Origin: Anaerocolumna aminovalerica
Lineage (GTDB): Bacteria > Bacillota > Clostridia > Lachnospirales > Lachnospiraceae
Assembly: GCF_900115365.1 (NCBI RefSeq)
Contig: NZ_FOWD01000004.1
Span: 153,308 to 217,307 of the forward strand
Reading direction: 5' to 3'
Length of the DNA stretch: 64,000 nt
Shown in pieces: positions 24,958 to 35,255 of this stretch. The position numbers and the translations under genes were made by a program. The notes below the pieces were generated by a model. It had not been told where the DNA came from, did not search any database, and saw only the letters and a program-made list of their open reading frames with translations. Position 1 is the first letter of the stretch; the number at the start of each line of letters is the position of its first letter.

Positions 24958-26511
24958 TTATAATTTTGTTGTCCAGTTAGAACAATCCCAAACCTTAGTA
25001 GCAAAATCTTCATAGAAATCCGGTTCATGACAGATTAGAAGGATACTTCCCTTATATGCTTTTAAAGCACGGTGTAATTCCTCTTTTGCCTCAACATCTA
25101 AGTGGTTGGTAGGCTCATCTAATAATAAGAGATTGGTTTCTTTATTAATTAATTTACACAGGCGGACTTTTGCCTGCTCACCGCCGCTTAGTACTCTTAC
25201 CTGGCTTTCAATGTGTTTTGTTGTAAGACCACATTTGGCCAGGGCAGAGCGGGCTTCGTATTGGGAAAAGGAAGGGAATTCTCGCCATAATTCTTCAATG
25301 CAGGTATTGTTCTTGGCACCGGTCATTTCCTGCTCAAAATATCCCTGGTACAGGTAATCCCCCAAAATTACTTTACCTTGTAATGAAGGAATTAATCCCA
25401 TAATACTTTTTAAAAGAGTGGTTTTACCGATGCCATTGGCTCCTTTTAATACGATTTTATCTCCACGTTCCATAGTTAAAGTTAGTGGTTTGGAGAGAGG
25501 TTCCTCATAGCCAATAACTAAATGCTCTGTTTGAAAGATATATCTTCCTGCTGCCCGGGCTTCTTTAAAATTGAACTCCGGCTTTGGTTTTTCTTTTGCA
25601 AGTTCGATGATATCCATCTTGTCTAATTTCTTCTGTCTGGACATAGCCATATTTCTGGTAGAAACCCTTGCTTTATTTCTGGCAACAAAATCTTGCAGCT
25701 CAGCAATTTCTTGCTGCTGTCTTTTATAAGCGGATTCTAATTGTGCTTTTTTCATTTCGTAGACTTCTAAGAACTTATCATAATCACCTACATAACGGTT
25801 TAATTCACCATTTTCCATGTGATAAATAAGATTTACCACACTGTTTATAAAAGGAATGTCGTGAGAGATTAGTATAAAGGCATTCTCATACTCCTGAAGA
25901 TAGCGTTTTAACCATTCAATGTGTATGGTATCCAGATAGTTGGTAGGCTCATCTAATAATAGAATATCCGGTTTTTCCAACAAGAGCTTTCCAAGGAGTA
26001 CTTTAGTTCGCTGGCCGCCGCTTAATTCGGTAACATCCTGATCCAGGCCAATCGCATCCAATCCTAAAGCCCGTCCGATTTCTTCTACTTTGGAATCAAT
26101 AATATAAAAGTCATGGGAATCCAGCATGTCTTGCAGTGTACCAAACTCTTCCATAATGGTCATAAGTGCATCCGGTTCCGCATCAGCCATTTCATTACAA
26201 AGAGCGTTCATTTTGGCTTCAATCTCATATAAATAAGTAAAAGCAGATTTTAGTACTTTTCGTATGGTCATTCCTTTTTCCAATACGGAATGCTGATCTA
26301 AATAACCGACCCTCACATTCTTAGCCCATTCAATATTTCCTTCATCAGGCATTAATTTTCCGGTTACTATATTTAAAAAGGTAGATTTGCCTTCTCCATT
26401 GGCACCTACCAGTCCTATATGTTCTCCCTTTAGAAGACGAAAAGACACATCGTGAAAGATTGCTCTGTCTCCAAAACCATGAGTAAGATTCGTTACATTT
26501 AAAATGCTCAT
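24958..26511 (-). CDS. ABC-F family ATPase
   Basis: The 517-residue protein has two ATPase domains and no membrane segments. First: GANGEGKST, LSGGQRTKVLLGKLL, LLLDEPTNYLD. Second: KGANGIGKTTLL, LSGGEQAKVRLCKLI, LLLDEPTNHLD. A charged linker between them holds the ABC-F arm region. Such proteins act on the ribosome (translation factors or antibiotic-protection proteins). Lack of a C-terminal extension makes a housekeeping or uncertain role as likely as resistance. GAGGAGC lies before the start. Confidence 0.88.
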   Translation of the reverse strand: MSILNVTNLTHGFGDRAIFHDVSFRLLKGEHIGLVGANGEGKSTFLNIVTGKLMPDEGNIEWAKNVRVGYLDQHSVLEKGMTIRKVLKSAFTYLYEIEAKMNALCNEMADAEPDALMTIMEEFGTLQDMLDSHDFYIIDSKVEEIGRALGLDAIGLDQDVTELSGGQRTKVLLGKLLLEKPDILLLDEPTNYLDTIHIEWLKRYLQEYENAFILISHDIPFINSVVNLIYHMENGELNRYVGDYDKFLEVYEMKKAQLESAYKRQQQEIAELQDFVARNKARVSTRNMAMSRQKKLDKMDIIELAKEKPKPEFNFKEARAAGRYIFQTEHLVIGYEEPLSKPLTLTMERGDKIVLKGANGIGKTTLLKSIMGLIPSLQGKVILGDYLYQGYFEQEMTGAKNNTCIEELWREFPSFSQYEARSALAKCGLTTKHIESQVRVLSGGEQAKVRLCKLINKETNLLLLDEPTNHLDVEAKEELHRALKAYKGSILLICHEPDFYEDFATKVWDCSNWTTKL

Positions 26512-26775
26512 AAAAAGCTCCTCTTTGAAGTAATATGGTAACTCAAAAGCTACCTTATAGATTATACATGAAAAACGTATTAATTCAAGAAAAAATTTTT
26601 ATCAGTTTATTAGGATATGTTATAGTGCTGAATATAATTTCGATAAAATAGGACAAAAATCAACGAATTATGTAAAATTCATGTAACTTTATATGTATAG
26701 ATTGATATATTTATCCTATTTTGTTATAATATGGTATACATATGTTGTAACTATTCTACAAAAAGGGGGAACGCG

Positions 26776-29319
26776 ATGCATAAGGGAATGAAATATTTTA
26801 GAGTAGGATTTATACTTCTTGTGTTACTATTGTTTATTAGTTGGCAACCATGGAATAAAACTGTAGTTTTTGGTGAGAGTACAGCGAAAAGGGTTTTATT
26901 CATTAGTTCTTATGACGGAAATTTCCTTAGTGTTCCTGATCAGATTGCAGGTGTCAAAAGCGTATTTGATTCTGAGAATATATATCTTGATATTGAATAT
27001 ATGGATACGAAACGATTTGATACCAAAGAAAATGTCCGTTTATTTTATAATACCCTAAAATACAAATTGACCCATCTTGATCCATATGATGCGGTTATAG
27101 CTGGTGACGATAATGCTTTGCAGTTTGTTATGGATTATCAGGAAGAACTATTTAATAGAACGCCTGTTGTTTTTCTTGGAATCAATGATTTAGCAAGAGC
27201 AAAAGAAGCTGCACAAAATAATTTCATTACAGGTATCGTAGAAGAAACCTCAATAAAAGATAACATTGAGTTAGGATTAAAACTGAATCAGCAAGCTTCC
27301 AAAATAGTGGCTATTGTTGATAATACATTAACCGGAGTGGGAAATAAGGAACAATTTTATTCTTATGAGGATGACTATGATAATTTAATTTTTGATGATA
27401 TTAATACTTCCCAATATACTTTTAAAGAATTAGAGGAGGTATTGGATCATATAGATCAGGATACCATTGTACTGTATTTTAGTATGTATTCTGATATAAC
27501 CGGAAAATATTTAACTATAGAAGAAGCTTGTGAAATTTTAGCAGCCCATACCAAGGTACCCATTTTACGTGCGGAAGTAGGGGGTATTGGTTTGGGGATA
27601 TTGGGCGGCAAGATGATTTCTTATTACGATGCTGGAAAAATCGCAGGAAATATGGTTCTCACAGTATTTCAAGGAACACCTGTACAAGAAATTAAAATGA
27701 TAGAAGAAAGCCCCAATCGTTATATGTTTGACTATGAGATTCTGCGAAAATATAATATTGACGAAAGTGTGCTTCCGGAAGATTCTATTATATTAAACAG
27801 GCCTTTTACTTATTTAGAAGAGAATAAAGATTTTATAATAAAAGGTATATTTGTTATCACAGTTTTATTTGTGATTATAGCAATTCTTCTTTATGATAAT
27901 AGAAAACAAAGAAGGATGGAAAGAAAGCTACAGGAAAGCCATGAGGAACTATCACAGACCTTTGAAGAATTGACAGCTACGGAAGAAGAATTAAGGGCAC
28001 AATATGAAACCATTGAAAAACATGCCAGAGATATTGAATATCTGGCACAGCATGATTATTTGACAGACCTTCCCAATAGACTCAGTTTTAATGAAAAATT
28101 ACGAAACGAGATAGATTCCGGTAATCCGGGAGCGATTCTACTCTTGGATATTGATAATTTTAAAGAAGTAAATGATACTTTAGGACATGTTTACGGTGAT
28201 AAGTTGTTACAAAGCATATCGGAAAGATTATTAAACCTTTCCGACGATACGGTCTTTGTATCCAGATTTGGGGGAGATGAATTCTTAATACTGATTGCTA
28301 ATGAAGAGAATCAAGAAAGAATTGAAGACTATATCCGTAAAATTTTAATGCAGTTTCAAAGGGCTCTGGTTCTTGATTATAAAGAATACTTTGTTAATTT
28401 CAGTATTGGTGTATCTATGTACCCTAAAGACAGTTCCAGCGTAGACCGTTTGATTATGAATGTGGATACGGCTATGTATACAGCTAAAAGGGAAGGAAGA
28501 AACAAATATAAGTTTTACTGTGAAAGTATGCAGGATGAATTGATGGATAAAAAAGAAGTGGAAGCCATCTTAAGAAATGCAGTAAAAAATGATGGATTTA
28601 TACTGTTATACCAGCCCCAGGTTGATGTTGATACTGGTTTTATTGAGGGATTTGAAGCACTCTTACGTATCAAAGGCTATAATATTTCACCATTGAAATT
28701 TATACCGGTTGCAGAAGACACCGGATTAATTACTGAAATAGGACGCTGGGTAACAAGAAAAGCGGTAGAACAAATAGCAGAATGGAAAGAGAAAGGGTAC
28801 GATACAAAACCTATCTCTGTGAATTTCTCAAGTAAACAGCTTCAGGATACCGCATATGCAGATTTCCTTCGCAAAATATTATTGGAAAAAGGTGTGGAAG
28901 CGGAATATTTCGAATTGGAGATTACGGAAAGTATTTTGTTAGAAAAGTCGTCAAATACGCTGGAATTCTTGAATACTCTTAAGGATATGGGTATAAGAAT
29001 TGCTTTAGACGATTTTGGAACGGGATATTCATCTTTGAATTATTTAACCTTTATTCCAGTTAATAAGATTAAATTAGATAAATCCTTATGTGAAAAGTTT
29101 TTAGAACTAAGTAATATTAAGGTGATGAATAGTATTATAGGTCTTGCACATAGCCTGGGTCTTGTCATTACCGCAGAGGGAATCGAAGATATGGAACAAT
29201 ATAAAAGGTTAAAAAAAGGCGGATGTGATTATATTCAAGGATACTTATTTAGCAGGCCTGTAAAAAGTGATGAAATAGAAAAAATTTATCATATCAATAT
29301 GTTAGATAATATATTGTAA
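26776..29319 (+). CDS. Membrane-bound GGDEF-EAL protein with periplasmic-binding-like sensor
   Basis: The 847-residue protein has an N-terminal signal anchor, then an extracellular ABC_sub_bind-like sensor (VLFISSYDGNFLSVPDQIAG). A second membrane segment lies near residue 360 (GIFVITVLFVIIAILLY), followed by a coiled coil. The GGDEF domain (HDYLTDLPNR, RFGGDEFLIL near residue 497) and EAL domain (FEALLRI near 625, LEITES, DDFGTGYSS near 745) complete it. Both catalytic signatures are intact, so it could make and break c-di-GMP. ATG 26776 follows AAGGGGGA; the frame is open further upstream. Confidence 0.88.
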   Translation: MHKGMKYFRVGFILLVLLLFISWQPWNKTVVFGESTAKRVLFISSYDGNFLSVPDQIAGVKSVFDSENIYLDIEYMDTKRFDTKENVRLFYNTLKYKLTHLDPYDAVIAGDDNALQFVMDYQEELFNRTPVVFLGINDLARAKEAAQNNFITGIVEETSIKDNIELGLKLNQQASKIVAIVDNTLTGVGNKEQFYSYEDDYDNLIFDDINTSQYTFKELEEVLDHIDQDTIVLYFSMYSDITGKYLTIEEACEILAAHTKVPILRAEVGGIGLGILGGKMISYYDAGKIAGNMVLTVFQGTPVQEIKMIEESPNRYMFDYEILRKYNIDESVLPEDSIILNRPFTYLEENKDFIIKGIFVITVLFVIIAILLYDNRKQRRMERKLQESHEELSQTFEELTATEEELRAQYETIEKHARDIEYLAQHDYLTDLPNRLSFNEKLRNEIDSGNPGAILLLDIDNFKEVNDTLGHVYGDKLLQSISERLLNLSDDTVFVSRFGGDEFLILIANEENQERIEDYIRKILMQFQRALVLDYKEYFVNFSIGVSMYPKDSSSVDRLIMNVDTAMYTAKREGRNKYKFYCESMQDELMDKKEVEAILRNAVKNDGFILLYQPQVDVDTGFIEGFEALLRIKGYNISPLKFIPVAEDTGLITEIGRWVTRKAVEQIAEWKEKGYDTKPISVNFSSKQLQDTAYADFLRKILLEKGVEAEYFELEITESILLEKSSNTLEFLNTLKDMGIRIALDDFGTGYSSLNYLTFIPVNKIKLDKSLCEKFLELSNIKVMNSIIGLAHSLGLVITAEGIEDMEQYKRLKKGGCDYIQGYLFSRPVKSDEIEKIYHINMLDNIL

Positions 29320-29397
29320 ATACATTGGCATGGTATTCTTGACGAATTACGCCGAAGCTCAACGGACTGCATGGATTGGGAACTCCATGCAGTTCTC

Positions 29398-30216
29398 TTA
29401 TATATCAAACCAATAAACTTCATTCTCTTTATAGAATTTAAATCCAGCTTTTTTGGCTGTTTTTTGAGAATTAGGATTTGATTCCATGCAATCCCATTGA
29501 GCCATCAGACCATTTTTAATACATGCATTAACAAATTCAATAGTTAATGAGTAAGCCAAGCCTTTATGTCTAAATTTTTCCTCTGTCTCAATATCTATTG
29601 GAATAACATTTTTGAATCTTGCAGTTCCTACAATAACAGAAGCAATGCTATCTGAATATGTAATACAGTATGCAACACTTCTTTTTTTGAAATTTTCAAA
29701 GCTTTCCCATGATTCTAAAATTCTCTTTGTTAAGAATGTTTCATTTTTAAAATCTCCATTTAATATTTTATCCCAAAAGTCAGAATCGACTTTTTGCATT
29801 CTAAAATCATCTGGTAAATAATAATTTTTATCAATGTGTTCTGTTTTCCTAAATGAATATTCTTTTTCCCTTTGAATGGTCTTATCCTTAAACATTTTAA
29901 AAATATATGGTCTTAACTCAGCATTTTCTATAGTAAATTCAAAATAATTAATTCCCTGTTGTTTCAGATAATAAAAAATATCCTTTTTAATGAAATTATC
30001 TAACTCTATATATGTATTATCATTAACGATGTTTCCTAAAAAAGCAAAACTACCAACTGCATAAGAATTTGCCAGTGCAATTGTTGGTTTATCAATAGTA
30101 TCGACCCATAACTCCCCTTTGCATTCGCCGGCTATAATTCCCGAAAAGCTTGGACAGTCTTCATTTACAACATTTTCAAAGTTACTAACTGTCTGCAAAT
30201 TATTTATTTTAATCAT
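29398..30216 (-). CDS. GNAT acetyltransferase (GNAT_acetyltran family)
   Basis: The 272-residue protein starts with a region (SFSGIIAGECKGELWVDTID, then ALANSYAVGSFAFLGNI) typical of the longer GNAT_acetyltran group. It ends with a GNAT core: PIDIETEEKFRHKGLAYSLTIEFVNACI, with WDCMESNPNSQKTAKKAGF. The RHKGLA segment replaces the canonical R/QxxGxG/A acetyl-CoA loop. Substrate unknown. GGGAGGA lies before the start. Confidence 0.78.
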   Translation of the reverse strand: MIKINNLQTVSNFENVVNEDCPSFSGIIAGECKGELWVDTIDKPTIALANSYAVGSFAFLGNIVNDNTYIELDNFIKKDIFYYLKQQGINYFEFTIENAELRPYIFKMFKDKTIQREKEYSFRKTEHIDKNYYLPDDFRMQKVDSDFWDKILNGDFKNETFLTKRILESWESFENFKKRSVAYCITYSDSIASVIVGTARFKNVIPIDIETEEKFRHKGLAYSLTIEFVNACIKNGLMAQWDCMESNPNSQKTAKKAGFKFYKENEVYWFDI

Positions 30217-30515
30217 TTTTATCCTCCCAAAACTTAGAAACTAATTCTTTCATTTGAAGAGCTCCGATTTCATTAGTTGAGAATATTGTATATTAATTAA
30301 GTTGAAATGGCAATGAGCGGAATCAACAACTGAATAATTGGAGATCATGGTGGAGAGAAGACATTTTTCCGATTTTTACCTGCATAAAATTATAAATATA
30401 ATTTTATGCATCTTGGAAACATTTGAATAATTACTATAGAGAATGGAGATTTTAATAGTAGCTAAGGCTATCGTTAGATATTTTAAATTAATTTAGAAGG
30501 AGGATTTTTCGACTT
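30217..30515. other. Intergenic region with a perfect palindrome
   Basis: About 300 bp between divergent genes. It contains a perfect 14-bp inverted repeat (30381-30394 with 30397-30410, two-base centre AA) beginning TGCATAAAATTATA. It could be an operator or cruciform. No gene was found. Confidence 0.5.
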
Positions 30516-30707
30516 ATGGAGAAAGATAAAAATGTACTGAGCGGTGAAAATAATAGCAGGCTTGATAAAACTTCCCCAACCAATAAGGAAGTAACTGCAG
30601 CTTGGGCAAATATTGAGAAACTGCAGGAGGTAAGCCAGGTAACCATACCTTCTGAATATGAAGTAGGAAAAGCGAAAAATTGGGTTGATAACGGAAGTCA
30701 ATTATAA
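30516..30707 (+). CDS. Small DUF3787-like protein, possible spore-surface protein
   Basis: The 63-residue acidic protein has TAAWANIEKLQEVSQVTIPS followed by EVGKAKNWVDNG. This W-A-N-I-E-K-L ... I-P-S ... A-K-x-W-V pattern is that of small clostridial DUF3787 proteins, one of which is known as a spore surface protein. AAGGAGG is well placed. Function is inferred from the family only. Confidence 0.65.
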   Translation: MEKDKNVLSGENNSRLDKTSPTNKEVTAAWANIEKLQEVSQVTIPSEYEVGKAKNWVDNGSQL

Positions 30708-30742
30708 GTTTATATTTTTAAACATCATAGTTCTATTACATT

Positions 30743-30762
30743 TTAGTATACGAATATACTAA
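30743..30762. promoter_or_regulatory. Inverted repeat upstream of PFOR
   Basis: TTAGTATA and TATACTAA form a perfect 8-bp inverted repeat around CGAA. It may be an operator for the pyruvate oxidoreductase gene or the end of the upstream transcript. Confidence 0.35.
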
Positions 30763-30910
30763 TCTTCGTTTAATATAGATAAAATATTTGCAAAAGGCAT
30801 AAATTCAAAGCGTATAAACACGTTTTGCTTTTCTGCTGGATTTTAACATTTCTTTAACGAATCTTAGTATAAGATGTATTACAAATTTTTAAGAAAGAGG
30901 AAAGAGATAT

Positions 30911-33900
30911 ATGGCAAAAATTCAAATGACAGTAGATGGTAATACCGCAGCTGCCTATGCGGCATATGCCTTTACCGATGTTGCAGCTATTTATCCTATA
31001 ACACCATCTTCTCCAATGGCTGAAACTATGGATGAATGGGCAGCAAAAGGTCAGAAAAATATTTTTAATCAGGAAGTAAGTGTAATTGAAATGCAGTCCG
31101 AAGCAGGTGCTTCCGGTACATTCCATGGTTCCTTACAAGCAGGAGCCTTAACAACTACATTTACATCTTCCCAAGGTTTATTATTAATGATTCCTAACAT
31201 GTATAAAGTAGCCGGTGAATTATTGCCCGGTGTATTTCATGTTAGTGCCAGGGCAATTGCTGCTCATGCTCTTAGTATATTTGGTGATCATCAGGACGTT
31301 ATGGCTGCAAGACAGACAGGATGTGCATTTCTTGCTTCCGGTTCTGTACAGGAAGTAATAGATTTGGCACCTGTTGCTCATTTATCAGCTATTAAGGGAA
31401 GATTACCATTCGTACATTTCTTTGACGGATTCCGAACATCTCATGAAATCCAGAAGGTAGATGCTTTAGAATATAGTGATTATGAAGAATTATTGGACAA
31501 ACAGGCATTGCTGGAATTTAGAAAACGTGCCTTATCACCGAATCATCCGGTTATAAGAGGTACCGCACAAAATCCGGATATTTATTTTCAAGGAAGAGAA
31601 GCCAGCAATCCATTTTACACTGATCTTATTCCAATTGTTGAAGATTATATGAATAAGATGGGCGAAAAGACAGGACGTAAATATGGTTTATTTGATTATT
31701 ATGGGGCACCTGATGCCAGGTATCTGATTGTTGCAATGGGTTCTGTAACGCCTACAATTGAGGAAACCATTGATTATTACAATAGCAAGGGTGAAAAGTA
31801 TGGTTTGATAAAAGTACATTTGTTCAGGCCGTTTTCATTAAAGCATTTTATGGACTGTATACCACATACAGTAGAAAAAATTGCGGTTTTAGACCGTACA
31901 AAGGAACCCGGTTCCATTGGCGAGCCATTATTTGAAGATGTATGTACTTGTTTTCATGATGCAGGGAAGAAACCGGTAATCATTGGAGGACGTTATGGTT
32001 TAGGTTCGAAAGATACCACACCAAATCAAATAGCAGCTGTATATGAGAACCTGAAACAAGATGAACCTAAGAATCATTTTACCATTGGCATTGTGGATGA
32101 TGTTACTCATCATTCCCTTCAGGTGGGCTCTTATGTATCTATAGAACCGGAAGACAGAATCAGCTGTAAATTCTGGGGCTTAGGTTCTGACGGTACAGTG
32201 GGTGCCAACAAGCAGGCAATTAAAGTAATTGGCAATAACACTTCTTTAAATGTGCAGGCATATTTTGACTACGATTCAAAGAAATCCGGCGGCATAACTA
32301 TGTCCCACCTTCGTTTTGGCAAGGAGCCAATTAAAGCCACATATTTAGTTAGTAACGCAAATTATGTTGCCTGCCATAACCACTCTTATGTTACAAAATA
32401 CGATTTAACAGCTGATTTAAAAGAAGGCGGTACTTTCGTACTTAACTGTCCGTGGACCGATGAAGAATTAGAAAAGCATCTCCCTGCAAAGATTAAAAAG
32501 GATCTGGCTGAGAAACAGGCTAAATTCTATACAATTAATGCAGTAAAGATTGCAGGTGAAATAGGACTTGGCAACCGTATTAACATGATTATGCAGGGGG
32601 CATTCTTTAAATTAGCTAATATATTACCGGAAGATGTATTTGTGAAAGAGTTAAAAGATGCAGCTACTAAGTCCTACTCCAGAAAAGGTGAAAATGTAGT
32701 TAAGATGAATCATGAAGCCATTGATCGGGGTATTAGGGATATTCATGAAGTAAAAATACCGAAAGAATGGATAAATAGTATTGATGAAGAAACGGATACC
32801 ATAAAAGAGCCAGAATTCGTACGCAATATTATGCGTCCAATGGAAGCACAACAAGGACACAAATTACCGGTTAGTGCATTTAAAGACCGTGAGGATGGTA
32901 CTTACCCATCTGGGTCCACCCAGTATGAAAAACGTGGCATTGCAGTATATGTTCCTGAATGGGTAGAAGAAAGATGTATACAATGTAACCAATGTTCCTA
33001 TGTATGTCCCCATGCAGTAATCAGGCCATTTTTATTAAACGACGAAGAAGTACAAAAGGCTCCGGAATCTTTTGTTACAAAAAAAGCTACTGGTAGAAAT
33101 CTGGAAGGTTATCATTATAAAATCCAAATCAGCCCAATGGATTGTACCGGATGTGGTAACTGTGCCGATGTATGTCCTGCAAAAGGTAAAGCTTTGATCA
33201 TGAAACCAATAGAGACTCAATTACCAGAGCAGGTGGACAATTGGATATTTGCAGTGAATCAGGTGGGTTATAAGAAAGATATAGAGCTCAGCGCGACTTA
33301 TAAAGACAGCCAGTTCAAGAAACCTCTTATGGAATTCTCAGGAGCCTGTGCAGGATGTGGTGAAACACCTTATATTAAATTAGTTACCCAGTTATTTGGC
33401 GAACGAATGATGATTGCCAATGCTACCGGTTGCTCTTCTATTTGGGCAGCATCTGCTCCAAGTACGGCATACACTTCCAATCACGAAGGTAAGGGACCGG
33501 CTTGGGCAAATTCTTTATTCGAAGATAATGCGGAATTTGGATTCGGTATGTATATTGGTGTTAAACAAATGAGAAAAAAAATAGAAGAGAACATGAAGAA
33601 ATTAATTGACATGGATGTGGATACTCATGTAAAAGAAGTATTCTCAGTCTGGATTGAATATAAAGAAGATGGAGAGTTATCCCAGATGATAAGTGCAAAA
33701 GTACAGGATATCATAAGGGATTATAATTCTTCAGATAAGAATATTCAGTGCCTTATTGATGAAATCAAACAGCGCAGTGAATATTTAGTAAAACGTTCCC
33801 AGTGGATTGTTGGGGGTGACGGATGGGCATATGACATTGGTTTTGGCGGCTTAGATCAGGTTTTATCTACCGGTGAAGACGTCAATGTACTTGTATTTGA

Positions 33901-34441
33901 TACAGAAATATATTCCAATACAGGTGGTCAGGCATCTAAATCCACTCCTACAGGTGCTATTGCAAAATTTGCAGCTTCCGGTAAAAAGTCTGGTAAAAAG
34001 GATTTAGGCAGAATGATGATGACTTATGGCAATGTATATGTTGCCCAGGTTGGTATTCATGCAGATAATAACCAGCTCATTAAAGCCCTGCGTGAAGCAG
34101 AAAGTTATAAGGGCCCATCTATTGTTATATGCTATGCACCTTGTATCAGCCATGGTATCAAAGACGGTATGGGCAGAAGTATGGCAAACATTAAGAGTGC
34201 AGTGCAAGCAGGTTACTGGCATTTGTATCGATACAATCCTGATTTAAAGAAAGAAGGAAAAAATCCATTCACTCTAGATTCTAAAGAACCAACCGGTAAC
34301 TTCAGAGAATTCTTAATGAATCAAGTACGCTATAGCTCATTGGCAAAAATGTATCCGGAACAGGCAGAGGAACTGTTTAACAAGGCAGAAGAGCTGGCAA
34401 AAGAAAGGTATGAGACTTATAAGACGCTGGCGTCGCTGTAG
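30911..34441 (+). CDS. nifJ: Pyruvate:ferredoxin (flavodoxin) oxidoreductase, single-chain
   Basis: The 1176-residue protein matches the single-chain PFOR length. In order: N-terminal domain with AIYPITPSSPMAE; two [4Fe-4S] ferredoxin motifs (RCIQCNQCSYVCPHAVIRP and DCTGCGNCADVCPAKGK); the proximal-cluster cysteines (GACAGCGETPY); and the thiamine diphosphate site (GGDGWAYDIGFGG, then YSNTGGQASKSTPTGA). It oxidises pyruvate to acetyl-CoA and CO2 with reduced ferredoxin, central to clostridial fermentation. It is a single-gene unit with a terminator at 34619. Confidence 0.96.
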   Translation: MAKIQMTVDGNTAAAYAAYAFTDVAAIYPITPSSPMAETMDEWAAKGQKNIFNQEVSVIEMQSEAGASGTFHGSLQAGALTTTFTSSQGLLLMIPNMYKVAGELLPGVFHVSARAIAAHALSIFGDHQDVMAARQTGCAFLASGSVQEVIDLAPVAHLSAIKGRLPFVHFFDGFRTSHEIQKVDALEYSDYEELLDKQALLEFRKRALSPNHPVIRGTAQNPDIYFQGREASNPFYTDLIPIVEDYMNKMGEKTGRKYGLFDYYGAPDARYLIVAMGSVTPTIEETIDYYNSKGEKYGLIKVHLFRPFSLKHFMDCIPHTVEKIAVLDRTKEPGSIGEPLFEDVCTCFHDAGKKPVIIGGRYGLGSKDTTPNQIAAVYENLKQDEPKNHFTIGIVDDVTHHSLQVGSYVSIEPEDRISCKFWGLGSDGTVGANKQAIKVIGNNTSLNVQAYFDYDSKKSGGITMSHLRFGKEPIKATYLVSNANYVACHNHSYVTKYDLTADLKEGGTFVLNCPWTDEELEKHLPAKIKKDLAEKQAKFYTINAVKIAGEIGLGNRINMIMQGAFFKLANILPEDVFVKELKDAATKSYSRKGENVVKMNHEAIDRGIRDIHEVKIPKEWINSIDEETDTIKEPEFVRNIMRPMEAQQGHKLPVSAFKDREDGTYPSGSTQYEKRGIAVYVPEWVEERCIQCNQCSYVCPHAVIRPFLLNDEEVQKAPESFVTKKATGRNLEGYHYKIQISPMDCTGCGNCADVCPAKGKALIMKPIETQLPEQVDNWIFAVNQVGYKKDIELSATYKDSQFKKPLMEFSGACAGCGETPYIKLVTQLFGERMMIANATGCSSIWAASAPSTAYTSNHEGKGPAWANSLFEDNAEFGFGMYIGVKQMRKKIEENMKKLIDMDVDTHVKEVFSVWIEYKEDGELSQMISAKVQDIIRDYNSSDKNIQCLIDEIKQRSEYLVKRSQWIVGGDGWAYDIGFGGLDQVLSTGEDVNVLVFDTEIYSNTGGQASKSTPTGAIAKFAASGKKSGKKDLGRMMMTYGNVYVAQVGIHADNNQLIKALREAESYKGPSIVICYAPCISHGIKDGMGRSMANIKSAVQAGYWHLYRYNPDLKKEGKNPFTLDSKEPTGNFREFLMNQVRYSSLAKMYPEQAEELFNKAEELAKERYETYKTLASL

Positions 34442-34618
34442 AGATAATATAGTTAGCGCTTAACACACTCTTGCCAAGTAAGTTTAAGGAAGAACTTTGA
34501 GAGTAAGGATATGGTTTTTTGGGTATGGAAATGCAATGATTATATTTGCTGTTAATCTCAAAAGGATAATCAGACCTCAAGGTTAAATGATAAAAAAATA
34601 AATCAAATATCAGTGAAA

Positions 34619-34660
34619 AACGGTTAAATGCCCATAGTCGGACATTTAATCGTTTTTTTA
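34619..34660 (+). terminator. Terminator of the PFOR gene
   Basis: AACGGTTAAATGCC (34619-34632) pairs with GACATTTAATCGTT (34641-34654) and is followed by a T run. Confidence 0.8.
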
Positions 34661-34809
34661 TACTGATTAATGGCGTATGAACCGTTCCGGGCTTAAGCAT
34701 GGCTCAAATAAGGGTTTCATGTGTAAGTATAATACATGAATTGCTTGACGTTTGTAACAAAGGCCGTGATTCCCTACAAAAACATCATGAAAATAATGGA
34801 GTTTCCTCC

Positions 34810-34838
34810 TTGACAAAACTGTTATATCTGAATATACT
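34810..34838 (+). promoter_or_regulatory. SigA promoter for the GntR/ABC operon
   Basis: TTGACA (34810-34815), 17 bp, TATACT (34833-34838). ATATACTGTATAT overlapping the -10 region is a short near-palindrome that may be the site of the GntR protein encoded next. The ~150 bp before it, after the PFOR terminator, show nothing else. Confidence 0.65.
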
Positions 34839-34874
34839 GTATATGTAGTTAACATTACAGTTAGGGGTGATGAT

Positions 34875-35255
34875 TTGGAAATTGTAATATCGAATAGTTC
34901 CAGTCTGCCGATTTATGAGCAAATAAAAGAACAGGTAAAGGTTCAAATACTGTCGGGGGAATTAAAGGAAAATGAAATGCTCCCCTCATTGCGACAGTTG
35001 GCAAAAGACTTGAAAATTAGTGTACTGACTACTACAAGAGCATACAATGAACTTGAGCAAGAGGGGTTTATTGCAAGCCGACAAGGTAAAGGCTTCTTTG
35101 TTATGTCCAGCAGTTCTAACCTTATCCGTGAACAGCTAATTAAGGAAGTTGAAAGTAATCTAAATAATGCAATACAGGCGGCTCAAAGAGCGTCCATGTC
35201 TGATGATGAGATCATCAGCCTTTTACAGCTTTTATTGGAGGTTAAAAATGATTGA
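34875..35255 (+). CDS. GntR-family repressor, YtrA type
   Basis: The 126-residue protein has a GntR winged helix (LPIYEQIKEQVKVQILSGEL, MLPSLRQLAKDLKISVLTTT, GFIASRQGKGFFV) and the short C-terminal dimerisation helices of the YtrA group. Such repressors control the ABC transporter in their own operon. The start is TTG 34875 after AGGGGTGA; a nearer ATG is out of frame. Its end overlaps the ATPase start by 8 bp. Confidence 0.9.
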   Translation: MEIVISNSSSLPIYEQIKEQVKVQILSGELKENEMLPSLRQLAKDLKISVLTTTRAYNELEQEGFIASRQGKGFFVMSSSSNLIREQLIKEVESNLNNAIQAAQRASMSDDEIISLLQLLLEVKND

